From: Gammaproteobacteria bacterium
Lineage (GTDB): Bacteria > Pseudomonadota > Gammaproteobacteria > GCA-001735895
Direction: 5' to 3'
Assembly: GCA_030066085.1 (NCBI GenBank)
Contig: JASJCI010000001.1
Coordinates: 212,468-276,467, forward strand
DNA: 64,000 nucleotides
Shown piece by piece: positions 1 to 8,042 of the stretch; positions within the stretch are counted from its first letter, which is position 1, and every line of letters begins with the position of its first letter. A program made the position numbers and the translations under genes. Below the pieces are notes generated by a model. The model worked only from the letters and a program-made list of their open reading frames with translations. It searched no databases and was not told where the DNA came from.

Positions 1-2
1 AT

Positions 3-1139
3 CCACCGTCGCTGCCCGGCGCCAGCGGCAACACGCCAGTCGAGTTCATTCTCAAGACCCAGGAGGGTTACGACCAGCTGTTCGGCGTGGTCCAGCAGGT
101 GCTCGCGAAAGCACGCGAAACCGGCAGTTTCTGGTTCATCAAGAGCGATTTCAACTTCAGCAAGCCTGAAATTCGCGTCACTATCGACCGCGATCGCGCC
201 GAATCCATGGGCGTTTCGATGCGCGATATCGGCCAGACGCTGGGCGCGATCCTGGCCGAGGGTTACGTCAGCCGTTTCAACCTGGCGGGCCGCAGCTACA
301 AGATCATCCCGCAGGCGCGCCGCGACGCACGCGCGAACGCCGATATCATCAGCCAGTATTACGTTTACAGCGAGAGCGGCGAGCAGATCAACCTGTCATC
401 GCTGGTCGATATCGAGTACACCTCGGTACCGCGCGAACTGGTACAGTTCCAGCAGCAAAACGCGGCCAAGATCGACGCGGTGCCCGGCGTACCGCTCGGC
501 GAGGCGCTCGAAATCCTGCGCCAGATCAGCGAAGAGGTAGCTCCCGCCGGCTACACGGTCGACTACCAGGGCCAGTCGCGCCAGCTGATCCAGGAAGGAT
601 CGGTGCTGGCGATTACCTTCGGCTTCGCGGTCATCGTGGTATTCCTGGTCCTCGCCGCGCAGTACGAAAGCCTGCGCGATCCGTTCATCATCCTGACGAC
701 GGTACCGCTGGCGATGTTCGGTGCGCTGATCCCGATGTTCCTGTCGCAGGTGTCGATGAATATCTACAGCCAGGTCGGCCTGATCACGTTGATCGGGCTG
801 GTCAGCAAGCACGGTATCCTGATCGTCGAGTTCGCCAATGAAATCCAGAAAAACGAAGGTCTCTCACCGGTCGAGGCCGTGATCAGGGCGGCATCGATTC
901 GCCTGCGCCCGATCCTGATGACATCGTTTTCGACCATCATCGGCATCATGCCGCTGGTAATCGCGACCGGTGCAGGCGCCGCCAGCCGGCAGTCGATCGG
1001 CATCACGATCGTCGCCGGTTTTGCCATCGGCACGCTGTTCACCCTGTTCGTACTGCCGGTGATCTATACCTTTTTTGCCGGCGATCACCGGCAGAGCGAG
1101 GCGGAGGCCGGATCAGTCGCGGCGGCCCGACTCGTCTGA
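3..1139 (+). CDS. RND efflux transporter permease, C-terminal part
   Basis: This is the last ~378 residues of an inner-membrane RND (HAE1/AcrB-type) proton-driven drug exporter; the reading frame is open through the left edge of the window, so the N-terminal two thirds are missing. The fragment covers the end of the second porter domain and the last membrane bundle. Family hallmarks are VFLVLAAQYES at the start of the second membrane half and GLVSKHGILIVEFANE, equivalent to the conserved GL..KNAILIVEFA segment of AcrB. It ends in a short polar tail. The 3' end overlaps the convergent LysR gene by 27 bases. The substrate cannot be told from the fragment. Confidence 0.93.
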   Translation, partial: PPSLPGASGNTPVEFILKTQEGYDQLFGVVQQVLAKARETGSFWFIKSDFNFSKPEIRVTIDRDRAESMGVSMRDIGQTLGAILAEGYVSRFNLAGRSYKIIPQARRDARANADIISQYYVYSESGEQINLSSLVDIEYTSVPRELVQFQQQNAAKIDAVPGVPLGEALEILRQISEEVAPAGYTVDYQGQSRQLIQEGSVLAITFGFAVIVVFLVLAAQYESLRDPFIILTTVPLAMFGALIPMFLSQVSMNIYSQVGLITLIGLVSKHGILIVEFANEIQKNEGLSPVEAVIRAASIRLRPILMTSFSTIIGIMPLVIATGAGAASRQSIGITIVAGFAIGTLFTLFVLPVIYTFFAGDHRQSEAEAGSVAAARLV

Positions 1140-2060
1140 CAAGGTCCGGCCGCGCGTACGCAACCCGGCCGACTCGGCCAGCACCCAGTCGCGAAACGCG
1201 CGCACCCTGGGCCAACTTGCCTTGGCTGGCGAGGTGACGACGTGATAGCTCATGCGCACCGGCAGGCTGATCGCAAACGGCTGCACCAGCCGCCCGGCGG
1301 CAATCTCCGGCTCTGCCATCACGTTGGCGAGCAGCCCCACGCCCTGCCCGTCGACCACGGCCTGGAACAGCTGATCGGCCTGGCTGAAAAATATACCGCG
1401 CTCGGCTTCGATGTCTTCTGCACCGACCACCTTCAGCCACATCGTCCAGTCCGGAAAGGCCGCGTCCAGGTCCCGATAGTCGCCGTGTAACAGCGTGTAG
1501 CGCGCGAGATCGGATATTTCACGCAGGCCCGGCCCCTGGCGCATCAGTTGCGGGGCACAGACCGGGATCAGTTCATAGGAGAACAGATGAGTCGAATCGA
1601 GGTCGGGATACTCGCCGTCGCCGAAGCGAACACCGACATCTATGTCCTCGTGGATAAAGTCGACCAGCCGGTTCGATGTATCGATACGCACATCGATATC
1701 GGGATAGTCCGCCTTGAACCGCTGCAAGCGCGGGATTAGCCAGTTCGAAACCAGCGATGCCGGCGCGGTAATCGTCAGCGGCCCGGCGCTGCGATATTGC
1801 TGCAGCAGGGTTAGTGCGTCGTTGAACTGGTTGAATCCGCGGCTGACCGGCGGCAGGATCAGGCGACCGGCATCGGTCAGTTCGATCGCGCGGTTCAGGC
1901 GCCGAAACAGCCGCATGCCGAGGCTGTCCTCGAGCTGGCGAACCTGCTGGCTGATCGCGCCCGGGGTCACGTGCAGCTCGGCCGCCGCCGCGCTGAAACT
2001 GAGATGCCGGCCGGCAGCTTCGAAAGCTTGCAACGCCTTCAGGGGAGGCAATCTTTTCAC
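1113..2060 (-). CDS. LysR-family transcriptional regulator, GcvA-like
   Basis: A 315-residue LysR-type regulator. The winged helix-turn-helix occupies about residues 1-65 (LKALQAFEAAGRHLSFSAAA, then VTPGAISQQVRQLED), followed by a type-2 periplasmic-binding-like effector domain (about 90-300). The N-terminus matches the GcvA subgroup rather than CysB or OxyR. It is convergent with the RND pump and divergent from the DUF1127 gene at 2173. The effector and targets are unknown; the obvious candidates are its own promoter and the divergent gene. Confidence 0.9.
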   Translation of the reverse strand: MKRLPPLKALQAFEAAGRHLSFSAAAAELHVTPGAISQQVRQLEDSLGMRLFRRLNRAIELTDAGRLILPPVSRGFNQFNDALTLLQQYRSAGPLTITAPASLVSNWLIPRLQRFKADYPDIDVRIDTSNRLVDFIHEDIDVGVRFGDGEYPDLDSTHLFSYELIPVCAPQLMRQGPGLREISDLARYTLLHGDYRDLDAAFPDWTMWLKVVGAEDIEAERGIFFSQADQLFQAVVDGQGVGLLANVMAEPEIAAGRLVQPFAISLPVRMSYHVVTSPAKASWPRVRAFRDWVLAESAGLRTRGRTLSDESGRRD

Positions 2061-2061
2061 T

Positions 2062-2074
2062 TTAGTTTTTCTAA
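2062..2074. promoter_or_regulatory. Possible LysR-type operator (TTAG-N5-CTAA)
   Basis: TTAGTTTTTCTAA is a perfect 4+4 dyad with a five-base spacer and fits the T-N11-A pattern of LysR boxes. It sits directly upstream of the LysR start codon and on the divergent side facing the DUF1127 gene, where an autoregulatory site would be expected. The call rests on position and symmetry only. Confidence 0.35.
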
Positions 2075-2172
2075 TATGAAAGCAACAAGATATCGTTTGA
2101 GTAGCGCGATTTCAAGGCATATATTGCTTCTCACAGCCGATATCCGCAACACAGCAAAACAGGAAATCTAAA

Positions 2173-2607
2173 ATGAATACTATCCACTTCGCTATTGCAT
2201 CGATTGTCGATGCCAACACCGGCTACCGCCGGCTGCACAGCGCCGAGCACATCGACTACGGCCTTGTCGAACGCGAGGGACCTGCAACCCGGTCGCATTC
2301 GCTGCGCGCAATATTCGGCCTGCTCAGGAACAAAATCGCCGGGCTGATCGAACGCGGCCGAGAACAGGCCGCGCGGCGTCGACAGCTCAACCAGCTGGCC
2401 GCGCTGAGCGACCGCAGCCTGCGCGATATCGGCCTGCATCGCGGCGACATCTATGCGCTCGAGAGCGGTCAGATCTCGCTCGTGGACCTGCATCGCGGGC
2501 GTCGGCAACGGTCGCAGCGGGAACTGGGACGACTCGAAACGCATTCACTGGCCTTGCCGCGGGCAGCGGTCAACGATCACTCGGCCGGCGCAACCCGCTG
2601 CGCCTGA
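2173..2607 (+). CDS. DUF1127 (YjiS-like) domain protein
   Basis: A 144-residue protein carrying one DUF1127 motif at about residues 69-96 (RRRQLNQLAALSDRSLRDIG and following). DUF1127 proteins are small, basic and arginine-rich; some members are linked to RNA handling and phosphate or carbon metabolism. This one is longer than the usual 45-75 residues, with an uncharacterised ~65-residue N-terminal extension and a ~45-residue tail. AGGAAA seven bases before the ATG supports the start. It is divergent from the LysR gene, which may regulate it. Its specific function is unknown. Confidence 0.75.
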   Translation: MNTIHFAIASIVDANTGYRRLHSAEHIDYGLVEREGPATRSHSLRAIFGLLRNKIAGLIERGREQAARRRQLNQLAALSDRSLRDIGLHRGDIYALESGQISLVDLHRGRRQRSQRELGRLETHSLALPRAAVNDHSAGATRCA

Positions 2608-2649
2608 GCAGCGCTCGAGGGGCGCCACCGGCGTGTCGCCCCGTGCTGC
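2608..2649. terminator. Stem-loop between convergent genes
   Basis: GCAGC and GGGGCG pair with CGCCCC and GCTGC in a nested stem between the stop codons of the DUF1127 gene and nudC. There is no T-tract on either side, so it is at best an atypical bidirectional terminator. Confidence 0.3.
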
Positions 2650-2651
2650 GG

Positions 2652-3602
2652 TCAATTCCCCAGTATTTCCCGTCGCCAGCTGTCGACCAGGTACCTGGCA
2701 ATCGAATCACGCCGCGGCAGGCAAAACGAATCCCCGTCATCACCCCACTCGCCGAAGTCGAGCAATTGTTCGGCTTCGAACCAGTGGGCTTCCTCGATTT
2801 CCTCGCCGTCGATATCGATCTCGTCGGTGAGCGCACGGGCTCGGAATCCGAGCATGATCGAGGATGGAAACGGCCACGGCTGCGACGCCTGGTAGGTAAC
2901 CCGGTCGACACGCACACCGACTTCTTCGTAAACCTCCCGAATCACGGTCTCCTCGAGACTTTCGAGCGGATCGACAAATCCCGCCAGGGTCGACATCATC
3001 CGGCTCGGGAAACGTGAATTGCGCGCCAGCAGGCAACGTGGTCGCGCCGGATCGGAGCGATCCTCGACCAGCATGATGACCGCCGGGTCGGTACGCGGAA
3101 AATGCACCCGGGCACAATCCGGATTGGCGCAGCGACGCATGTGGCCACCGTTTTCGCTGCGGGTGGGGTGGCCGCAGGCACCGCAGTAGCGATGGTTACG
3201 GTTCCAGAACAGCAGTCCGCGGGCAAGGGCAAGGCGTGCGGCCTGTTGCGCCTCCAGCAGCCAGCCAACGCTGCGCAGGTCGACAAAATCATATGGTCCG
3301 ACCAGCGGCGCCAGCTGCGCCTCGTCATGCCGGGAAACGTCCAGCGCGAACAAGGGCCCGTGTTCGTCGAGGCCGAGAAACACGAGCTGCGCGAATTCCT
3401 CGACCAGTGCGGCGACACGTGCACCTGGCAGATCGATCACATCGGGCGGACGCATACGCGGCTGCGGCCAGTGCATCAGGCTCTTGTCGTCGCGCAAAAT
3501 GAAAACGCGGCATTGCTGCCGCATCCATTGGCTGCGTATCCAGCCCGGGTCCCGGCGCGAATCGCTCGCGCGATCAAGGCTTAGCCCGCGGTAGTAGATC
3601 AC
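2652..3602 (-). CDS. nudC: NADH pyrophosphatase NudC (NAD-cap hydrolase)
   Basis: A Nudix hydrolase that cleaves NADH/NAD+ to NMN(H) and AMP; in E. coli it also removes NAD caps from RNA. The start is GTG, giving MIYYRGLSLDRASD, the normal NudC N-terminus; that GTG overlaps the TGA of the upstream gene in a GTGA coupling. The zinc ribbon uses C140, C143, C158 and C163. The Nudix box runs from G208 (E214, then REVYEEVG at 222-229), and the family-specific SQPWPFPSS follows. At 316 residues it is somewhat longer than E. coli NudC (257), as in other NudC proteins with a full N-terminal domain. Longer open frame upstream would overlap the neighbour and is not used. Confidence 0.93.
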   Translation of the reverse strand: MIYYRGLSLDRASDSRRDPGWIRSQWMRQQCRVFILRDDKSLMHWPQPRMRPPDVIDLPGARVAALVEEFAQLVFLGLDEHGPLFALDVSRHDEAQLAPLVGPYDFVDLRSVGWLLEAQQAARLALARGLLFWNRNHRYCGACGHPTRSENGGHMRRCANPDCARVHFPRTDPAVIMLVEDRSDPARPRCLLARNSRFPSRMMSTLAGFVDPLESLEETVIREVYEEVGVRVDRVTYQASQPWPFPSSIMLGFRARALTDEIDIDGEEIEEAHWFEAEQLLDFGEWGDDGDSFCLPRRDSIARYLVDSWRREILGN

Positions 3603-3928
3603 CCTCGGGAACTGCTTGCCGAAGCCGAATCCCGGTGGGAATCGATCGCCCTTGCCAGCGTAGGGTATTGCCGGCAGCCGAGCGGGCAAATGCGGTCGGC
3701 AATCTCCGGCCGCTGCACGGCCTTGTCGAGCCGCTTGCTGTCGAAGTACAGCTCAGCGGGATACTCTTTGGCACCGCGCTGCCGCGGTTCGACCTCGATC
3801 ATGTCGACCGGCGGCTGCGGGCCGGCATTGGAGCTGTGATTTGCGGCGGCGGCAGCCGGGCCCGACCAGGCGAACGCAAGCACGGGCATCGTGACGGCGA
3901 GGTACCTGCAGGCAGTGGATTTGGTCAT
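3599..3928 (-). CDS. Small exported protein, truncated relative of the adjacent TPR protein
   Basis: A 109-residue protein with a signal peptide (MTKSTACRYLAVTMPVLAFA, cleavage near AAAA). Its C-terminal ~50 residues align with the C-terminus of the neighbouring TPR protein: RGAKEYPAELY with RGANEYLGELY, a shared LDKA, then CPLGCRQY..L..AI with CFFGCREY..L..AI, roughly 20 identities over 51 positions. It looks like a shortened tandem duplicate that lost most TPR helices but kept the CxxGC segment. A G-rich run precedes the chosen ATG. It overlaps nudC by four bases, so the two are probably co-translated. Confidence 0.65.
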   Translation of the reverse strand: MTKSTACRYLAVTMPVLAFAWSGPAAAAANHSSNAGPQPPVDMIEVEPRQRGAKEYPAELYFDSKRLDKAVQRPEIADRICPLGCRQYPTLARAIDSHRDSASASSSRG

Positions 3929-3999
3929 CGGCCCCCCCGGACTGGTATGCGGGCCATTATAAGGGGGTTGCCGCCGCAACTCCATTGCGACGGCCGGGA

Positions 4000-4022
4000 C
4001 CCCTGCCTGCAGGGGGGTTTTT
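4000..4022 (+). terminator. Hairpin with T-tract (orientation puzzling)
   Basis: CCCCTG-CCTG-CAGGGG followed by GG and five Ts looks like a rho-independent terminator reading rightward, but the genes on both sides are on the minus strand. It may stop antisense transcripts or be fortuitous. Confidence 0.25.
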
Positions 4023-4027
4023 ACGCC

Positions 4028-4486
4028 TCAGGAGGGATTTTGCTGCCGGTACTCGCGGATCGCCTGCTCCAGCATGTCATACTCGCGGCAACCGAAAAAA
4101 CACGCGTCGTCGAGCACGACGAGGCGTTCCTCGGCTTTGTCGAGCTCTCCCATCTGCAGGTACAGCTCGCCGAGGTATTCATTTGCGCCTCGGTGCTCGG
4201 GCTCGACCGCAAGCGCCTTCATGTAGTGCTCCAGCGCGACATCGAAACGCGCGAGCTTGCGGTTGCTGAACGCATACAGGTTGAGCAGGTCGGCGTCTTG
4301 CGGGCTGTCCTGCAGTGCAACGGCCAGTTTCTCGATGGCCTGCTCGTACTCACTGGCCTCGATCAGCTCATAATAGGCATCGAGTCGCGAGTTGCTTTCG
4401 TAGCGGCTGCCGCCATCCGCGAGCGTACCGCCGAATGGTGTCACTATCAGAAGCCCCGTAAGGGCAATCAACGCTGTCTTGTACAT
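4028..4486 (-). CDS. Periplasmic TPR-repeat protein
   Basis: A 152-residue exported protein: signal peptide MYKTALIALTGLLIVTPFGGTLA, then about three tetratricopeptide-like units (DAYYELIEASEYEQAIEKLA, DLLNLYAFSNRKLARFDVAL, ANEYLGELYLQMGELDKAEE) and a tail with the paired cysteines CFFGC. TPR proteins of this kind act as periplasmic protein-interaction scaffolds; the partner is unknown. It lies just upstream of its truncated paralogue and nudC on the same strand. Confidence 0.8.
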   Translation of the reverse strand: MYKTALIALTGLLIVTPFGGTLADGGSRYESNSRLDAYYELIEASEYEQAIEKLAVALQDSPQDADLLNLYAFSNRKLARFDVALEHYMKALAVEPEHRGANEYLGELYLQMGELDKAEERLVVLDDACFFGCREYDMLEQAIREYRQQNPS

Positions 4487-4534
4487 TTGCTTGTCTCCGG
4501 TTTTCTCAGTTTACGGCCAGAACCGCCGCGCGGA

Positions 4535-5731
4535 TCAGCTGATAACCCCGTCTGCTCGCAGGGCTTCGATTTCGGTCTCGCCGAGACCGAGCAGTTGCTC
4601 GAAAATCTCGCGATTGGCCGCCCCCAACTCACCGCCGGGCCAGCGGGTTGTGCCCGGAGTGCGCGCCAGGCGCGGCAGAATGGCCGGAATCCTGAGCGGC
4701 TGACCGTCGATTTCGACCGTCTCGAACAGGCCACGCGCATTGAAGTGCGGATCTACGAGCATATCGGCAACACTGTAGATCGGCCCCGCCGGCACCCTGG
4801 CCGCGTCCAGGCGCTCCAGCAGTACAGCAGCCGGCTGATCCAGGCACCAGGCGGCCAGCACCGCATCGATTTCGGCCTCGTGCTCGACCCGACCCGGGTT
4901 GGTCGCCAGGCGCGGGTCCTCGGCCAGGTCGCTGCGACCGACCGCGACCATGAGGCGCTGGAATATCGAATCACCATTGCCGCCGATCACGATGTAGCGC
5001 CCGTCGGCGCAGCGATAGGTATTGGTCGGCACGATCCCGGTAACGGTACTGCCGGAAGGCTCCCGCACAACGCCGTTAGCGTCGAACTCCGGGACCACGG
5101 CCTCCATCAGGTTGAACATCGACTCCACCAGCGACACGTCGACCACCTGGCCCGCACCGCTGCGCTTTTTCTCGAGCAGCGCAAGCGCAATCCCGAGCGC
5201 CGCGTGTATCCCGGAGATCGTATCGCCGATACTGAGGTTGGGCCGTACCGGCGCCTCGCCGGGATGGCCGTTGACGTAGCGAAAGCCGCTCATGCCCTCG
5301 CACACCGAGGCAAAGCCGGGCTTGCCGGCATAGGGGCCGTCCTGGCCGTATCCGGAAATGCGCGCGTACACCAGGCCGGCATTACTGGCGCGAAAATCCT
5401 CTGGACCGAGGCCCCAGCCTTCGACTACCCCGGGCCTGAAATTCTCGACCACGACATCGGCCTGCTCGATGAGACGACGGGCAAGCTGCCTGCCCTGCTC
5501 CGACTTGAGATCGAGGCTGACCGATTTCTTGTTGCGCGCGAGCGAGCGCCACCAGAGCGACGTGTCACCGCGCATCTCGCGCCAGCGCCTGATCGGATCA
5601 CCGCCTGCGGGCGGCTCGATCTTGATGACCTCGGCGCCGAAGTACCCGAGCATGCAGCCGCAGAAAGGGCCGGCCAGCAGCTGGCCGAGCTCGATCACGC
5701 GATACCCTTCGAGGGGTCCGGATCCTGTCAT
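4535..5731 (-). CDS. CaiB/BaiF family (class III) CoA-transferase
   Basis: A 398-residue family III CoA-transferase, which moves CoA from an acyl-CoA donor to a carboxylic acid acceptor through an aspartyl-CoA anhydride. The N-terminal LEGYRVIELGQLLAGPF, the NKKSVSLDLK segment and the catalytic aspartate D170 (NLSIGDTISG) are all present at the expected spacing. The length is normal for the family. It is divergent from the PIN-PhoH gene with a 238-base intergenic region. The substrate is not predictable from sequence; formyl-, carnitine-, succinyl- and related CoA-transferases share these features. Confidence 0.9.
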   Translation of the reverse strand: MTGSGPLEGYRVIELGQLLAGPFCGCMLGYFGAEVIKIEPPAGGDPIRRWREMRGDTSLWWRSLARNKKSVSLDLKSEQGRQLARRLIEQADVVVENFRPGVVEGWGLGPEDFRASNAGLVYARISGYGQDGPYAGKPGFASVCEGMSGFRYVNGHPGEAPVRPNLSIGDTISGIHAALGIALALLEKKRSGAGQVVDVSLVESMFNLMEAVVPEFDANGVVREPSGSTVTGIVPTNTYRCADGRYIVIGGNGDSIFQRLMVAVGRSDLAEDPRLATNPGRVEHEAEIDAVLAAWCLDQPAAVLLERLDAARVPAGPIYSVADMLVDPHFNARGLFETVEIDGQPLRIPAILPRLARTPGTTRWPGGELGAANREIFEQLLGLGETEIEALRADGVIS

Positions 5732-5969
5732 GGCGATTCCCGCTTGAACTGAGCGTAAAATGGTACGTCAAGCGCGCAACCAGATCTATTCGTCTTGATC
5801 CCACGGCCTTTTGTGCCGGGCCCGCATTAACCGCTGCCGCGTGCCCGACCGTCCCGGAATCCCGTTCATCAACCGAACCCCGTCGTGTTCGGGTCAAAAT
5901 TTGCCAATTCGATCTATGCCCGCCGGGCAGTTTGAATTACCATTAGTTGTCACTCAAGAACCGAACTGT

Positions 5970-7388
5970 ATGTCACCCGTAGTACTGGCCGATTCAGGCA
6001 ACGCATCGAAGATATTCGTACTCGATACGAACGTTTTAATGCACGACCCTTCCGCGCTCTTCAAGTTCCAGGAACACCACGTCTACCTGCCGATGACCGT
6101 GCTCGAGGAACTGGATAACGCCAAGATCGGCGTATCCGAGGTAGCGCGTAACGTGCGCCAGACCAACCGCTTCATCGACGAGCTGCTGACCGCGCAAAAA
6201 GAGGTGGTCATCGAGCAAGGCCTGCAGCTTTCCCAGTTCACTCCCGCCGAGGAGCCGTATCGCTGCAGCGGACGCCTGTTCTTCCAGACCCAGGCCCACG
6301 GCAGCAACCTGCCCGATTCCCTGCCGGGCAACAAGAACGACAATTCGATCCTGAATACGATCATTTCGCTCGAGGATGAAGTCCGCGATCACGAAATCAT
6401 CCTGGTTTCGAAAGATATCAACCTGCGGATCAAGGCCGCGATCCTCGGCATCAAGGCCGAGGACTACGCCAACGACCGCGTGGTCGACGATCTCGACCTG
6501 CTGTTCAGCGGTTCGCGCCAGCTGCCGGCAGACTTCTGGGAGACCCACGGCAAGCAAATCGAGAGCTGGCAGGACGAGGGCAAGGCTTTCTACGAGGTCG
6601 AGAAGCTGAACGGCGAGGAGTGGTTTCCGAACCAGTTCATCTACCTCGACAGCGATTTCGAGGCGATAGTGCGCAAGCGCAATGAAAACGGTTTCCTGAT
6701 CGAAGTCTGCCAGAATTACTACGGCCAGCGTCACTCGGTCTGGGGCATCACCGCGCGCAACCGGGAACAGAATTTTGCCCTCAACCTGCTGATGGATCCG
6801 GAAATCGATTTTGTCACCCTGTCTGGCAGCGCCGGCACCGGCAAGACCCTGCTCGCGCTGGCGGCAGGTCTTACGCAGACCCTGGACCAGGGCCTTTACA
6901 AGGAAATCATCATGACCCGGGTTACGATTCCCATCGGCGAGGACATCGGTTTTCTTCCCGGCAGTGAAGAGGAAAAGATGACGCCCTGGATGGGTGCCCT
7001 GATGGACAACATGGAGGTTCTCACCGGCAGTGACCAGAAGGACTCGTGGGAACAGGCAGCCACCAACGACCTGCTGCGTAACCGGATCAAGATACGTTCG
7101 CTCAATTTCATGCGCGGACGGACTTTCCAGAACAAGTACATCATCATCGACGAGGCGCAGAACCTGACATCGAAACAGATGAAAACCCTGGTTACGCGTA
7201 GCGGCAGCGGTACCAAGATCGTCTGTCTCGGCAACCTGAAGCAGATCGACACCCCCTACCTGACCGAGACCACGTCAGGCCTGACTTACGTGGTCGATCG
7301 CTTCAAGTACTGGGAACACAGCGGCCATGTCACCCTGATGAGCGTTGAGCGCTCGCGCCTGGCGGACTACGCGTCCGATAACCTCTAG
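5970..7388 (+). CDS. PIN domain-PhoH ATPase fusion (YlaK/PhoH2 type)
   Basis: A 472-residue two-domain protein. The N-terminal PIN nuclease domain (about 13-150) opens with IFVLDTNVLMHDP, carrying the first acidic residue D19; the C-terminal PhoH-type P-loop ATPase has Walker A GSAGTGKT near 285-293 and Walker B IIIDEAQN near 390-397. PhoH2-type fusions have been reported to couple ATP-driven RNA unwinding to RNase activity. The ATG at 5970 was chosen because the conserved PIN domain starts just after it; the frame extends upstream but without similarity to the family. It stands alone between two minus-strand genes. Confidence 0.92.
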   Translation: MSPVVLADSGNASKIFVLDTNVLMHDPSALFKFQEHHVYLPMTVLEELDNAKIGVSEVARNVRQTNRFIDELLTAQKEVVIEQGLQLSQFTPAEEPYRCSGRLFFQTQAHGSNLPDSLPGNKNDNSILNTIISLEDEVRDHEIILVSKDINLRIKAAILGIKAEDYANDRVVDDLDLLFSGSRQLPADFWETHGKQIESWQDEGKAFYEVEKLNGEEWFPNQFIYLDSDFEAIVRKRNENGFLIEVCQNYYGQRHSVWGITARNREQNFALNLLMDPEIDFVTLSGSAGTGKTLLALAAGLTQTLDQGLYKEIIMTRVTIPIGEDIGFLPGSEEEKMTPWMGALMDNMEVLTGSDQKDSWEQAATNDLLRNRIKIRSLNFMRGRTFQNKYIIIDEAQNLTSKQMKTLVTRSGSGTKIVCLGNLKQIDTPYLTETTSGLTYVVDRFKYWEHSGHVTLMSVERSRLADYASDNL

Positions 7389-7405
7389 CGCGATCCTGTC
7401 GGCGT

Positions 7406-7987
7406 TCAGTCTTCCGCCAGGGTTATGCCGGTGGTGTCCGGCGGCGGCGGCTCCGCCTGCTTGCTGCCATCGCTGAGATCCGAGCCGACCGGCGCCATGT
7501 CCAGCCCCGAGATATCGATCTGTGGCTCGTCGGGCGCCTGGTATTCGTCCTGCAGTTCGCTGCCGACCGGGGCGATGGTCGCGGACAGATCCTCGATCTG
7601 GTCGCCGGTAATACCGAGCGGATCGGTTTGCGGTGGCGGCGCGACCTCGCCGTCGTACTGCGTTTGGTAAACCTGCGCGGCAGCGGCTGCAGCCGGCGCC
7701 GCCTCGGTGGCTGCGGGAGCTGCCTGCGGCTCGGCCGCCGCCGGCGCGGCACCACCCATCGGGCGCACCTCGCATTCGGCCCCGGCGCGCGTCAGCGCGG
7801 TCTGGTACTTGGCCGCGGTTGCCTGGTCGATATTTTTCTTGATGATGATGCGTTTACCCGAGAACAGCTGCGCCAGCTTGGCCTCGTCCGCATTGAACAT
7901 CTTGCCGACTTTCGCGCGCACCTCGGCCGGGTCTTCGCCGTCACGTACGACACCCGCAAAAGAGACTTCGAACAGATCATCACTCAT
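7406..7987 (-). CDS. Hypothetical acidic protein with conserved N-terminal domain and proline/alanine-rich tail
   Basis: A 193-residue protein. Residues ~1-75 (starting MSDDLFEVSFAGVVRDGED and ending LTRAGAECEVRP) form a compact, probably globular domain of a type seen at the N-terminus of various proteobacterial proteins, sometimes ahead of membrane domains. The rest is low-complexity Ala/Pro, followed by two copies of an APVGSxL motif (IAPVGSELQDEY and MAPVGSDLSDGS). GGGGAA six bases before the inner ATG fixes the start at 7987. It is divergent from ppnN with only ~55 bases between the starts. Function unknown. Confidence 0.7.
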   Translation of the reverse strand: MSDDLFEVSFAGVVRDGEDPAEVRAKVGKMFNADEAKLAQLFSGKRIIIKKNIDQATAAKYQTALTRAGAECEVRPMGGAAPAAAEPQAAPAATEAAPAAAAAAQVYQTQYDGEVAPPPQTDPLGITGDQIEDLSATIAPVGSELQDEYQAPDEPQIDISGLDMAPVGSDLSDGSKQAEPPPPDTTGITLAED

Positions 7988-8042
7988 GGCAGCTTCCCCT
8001 GTCACTGCACTATACTATAGATCAATTTTTCACATCCGGCCG

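Noticed and set aside
3635..5752. A 705-codon open frame on the plus strand
   Set aside because: It runs antisense to the CoA-transferase and both TPR-type genes; the product is rich in Arg, His and Gly without domain features. It is a by-product of high-GC codon use.
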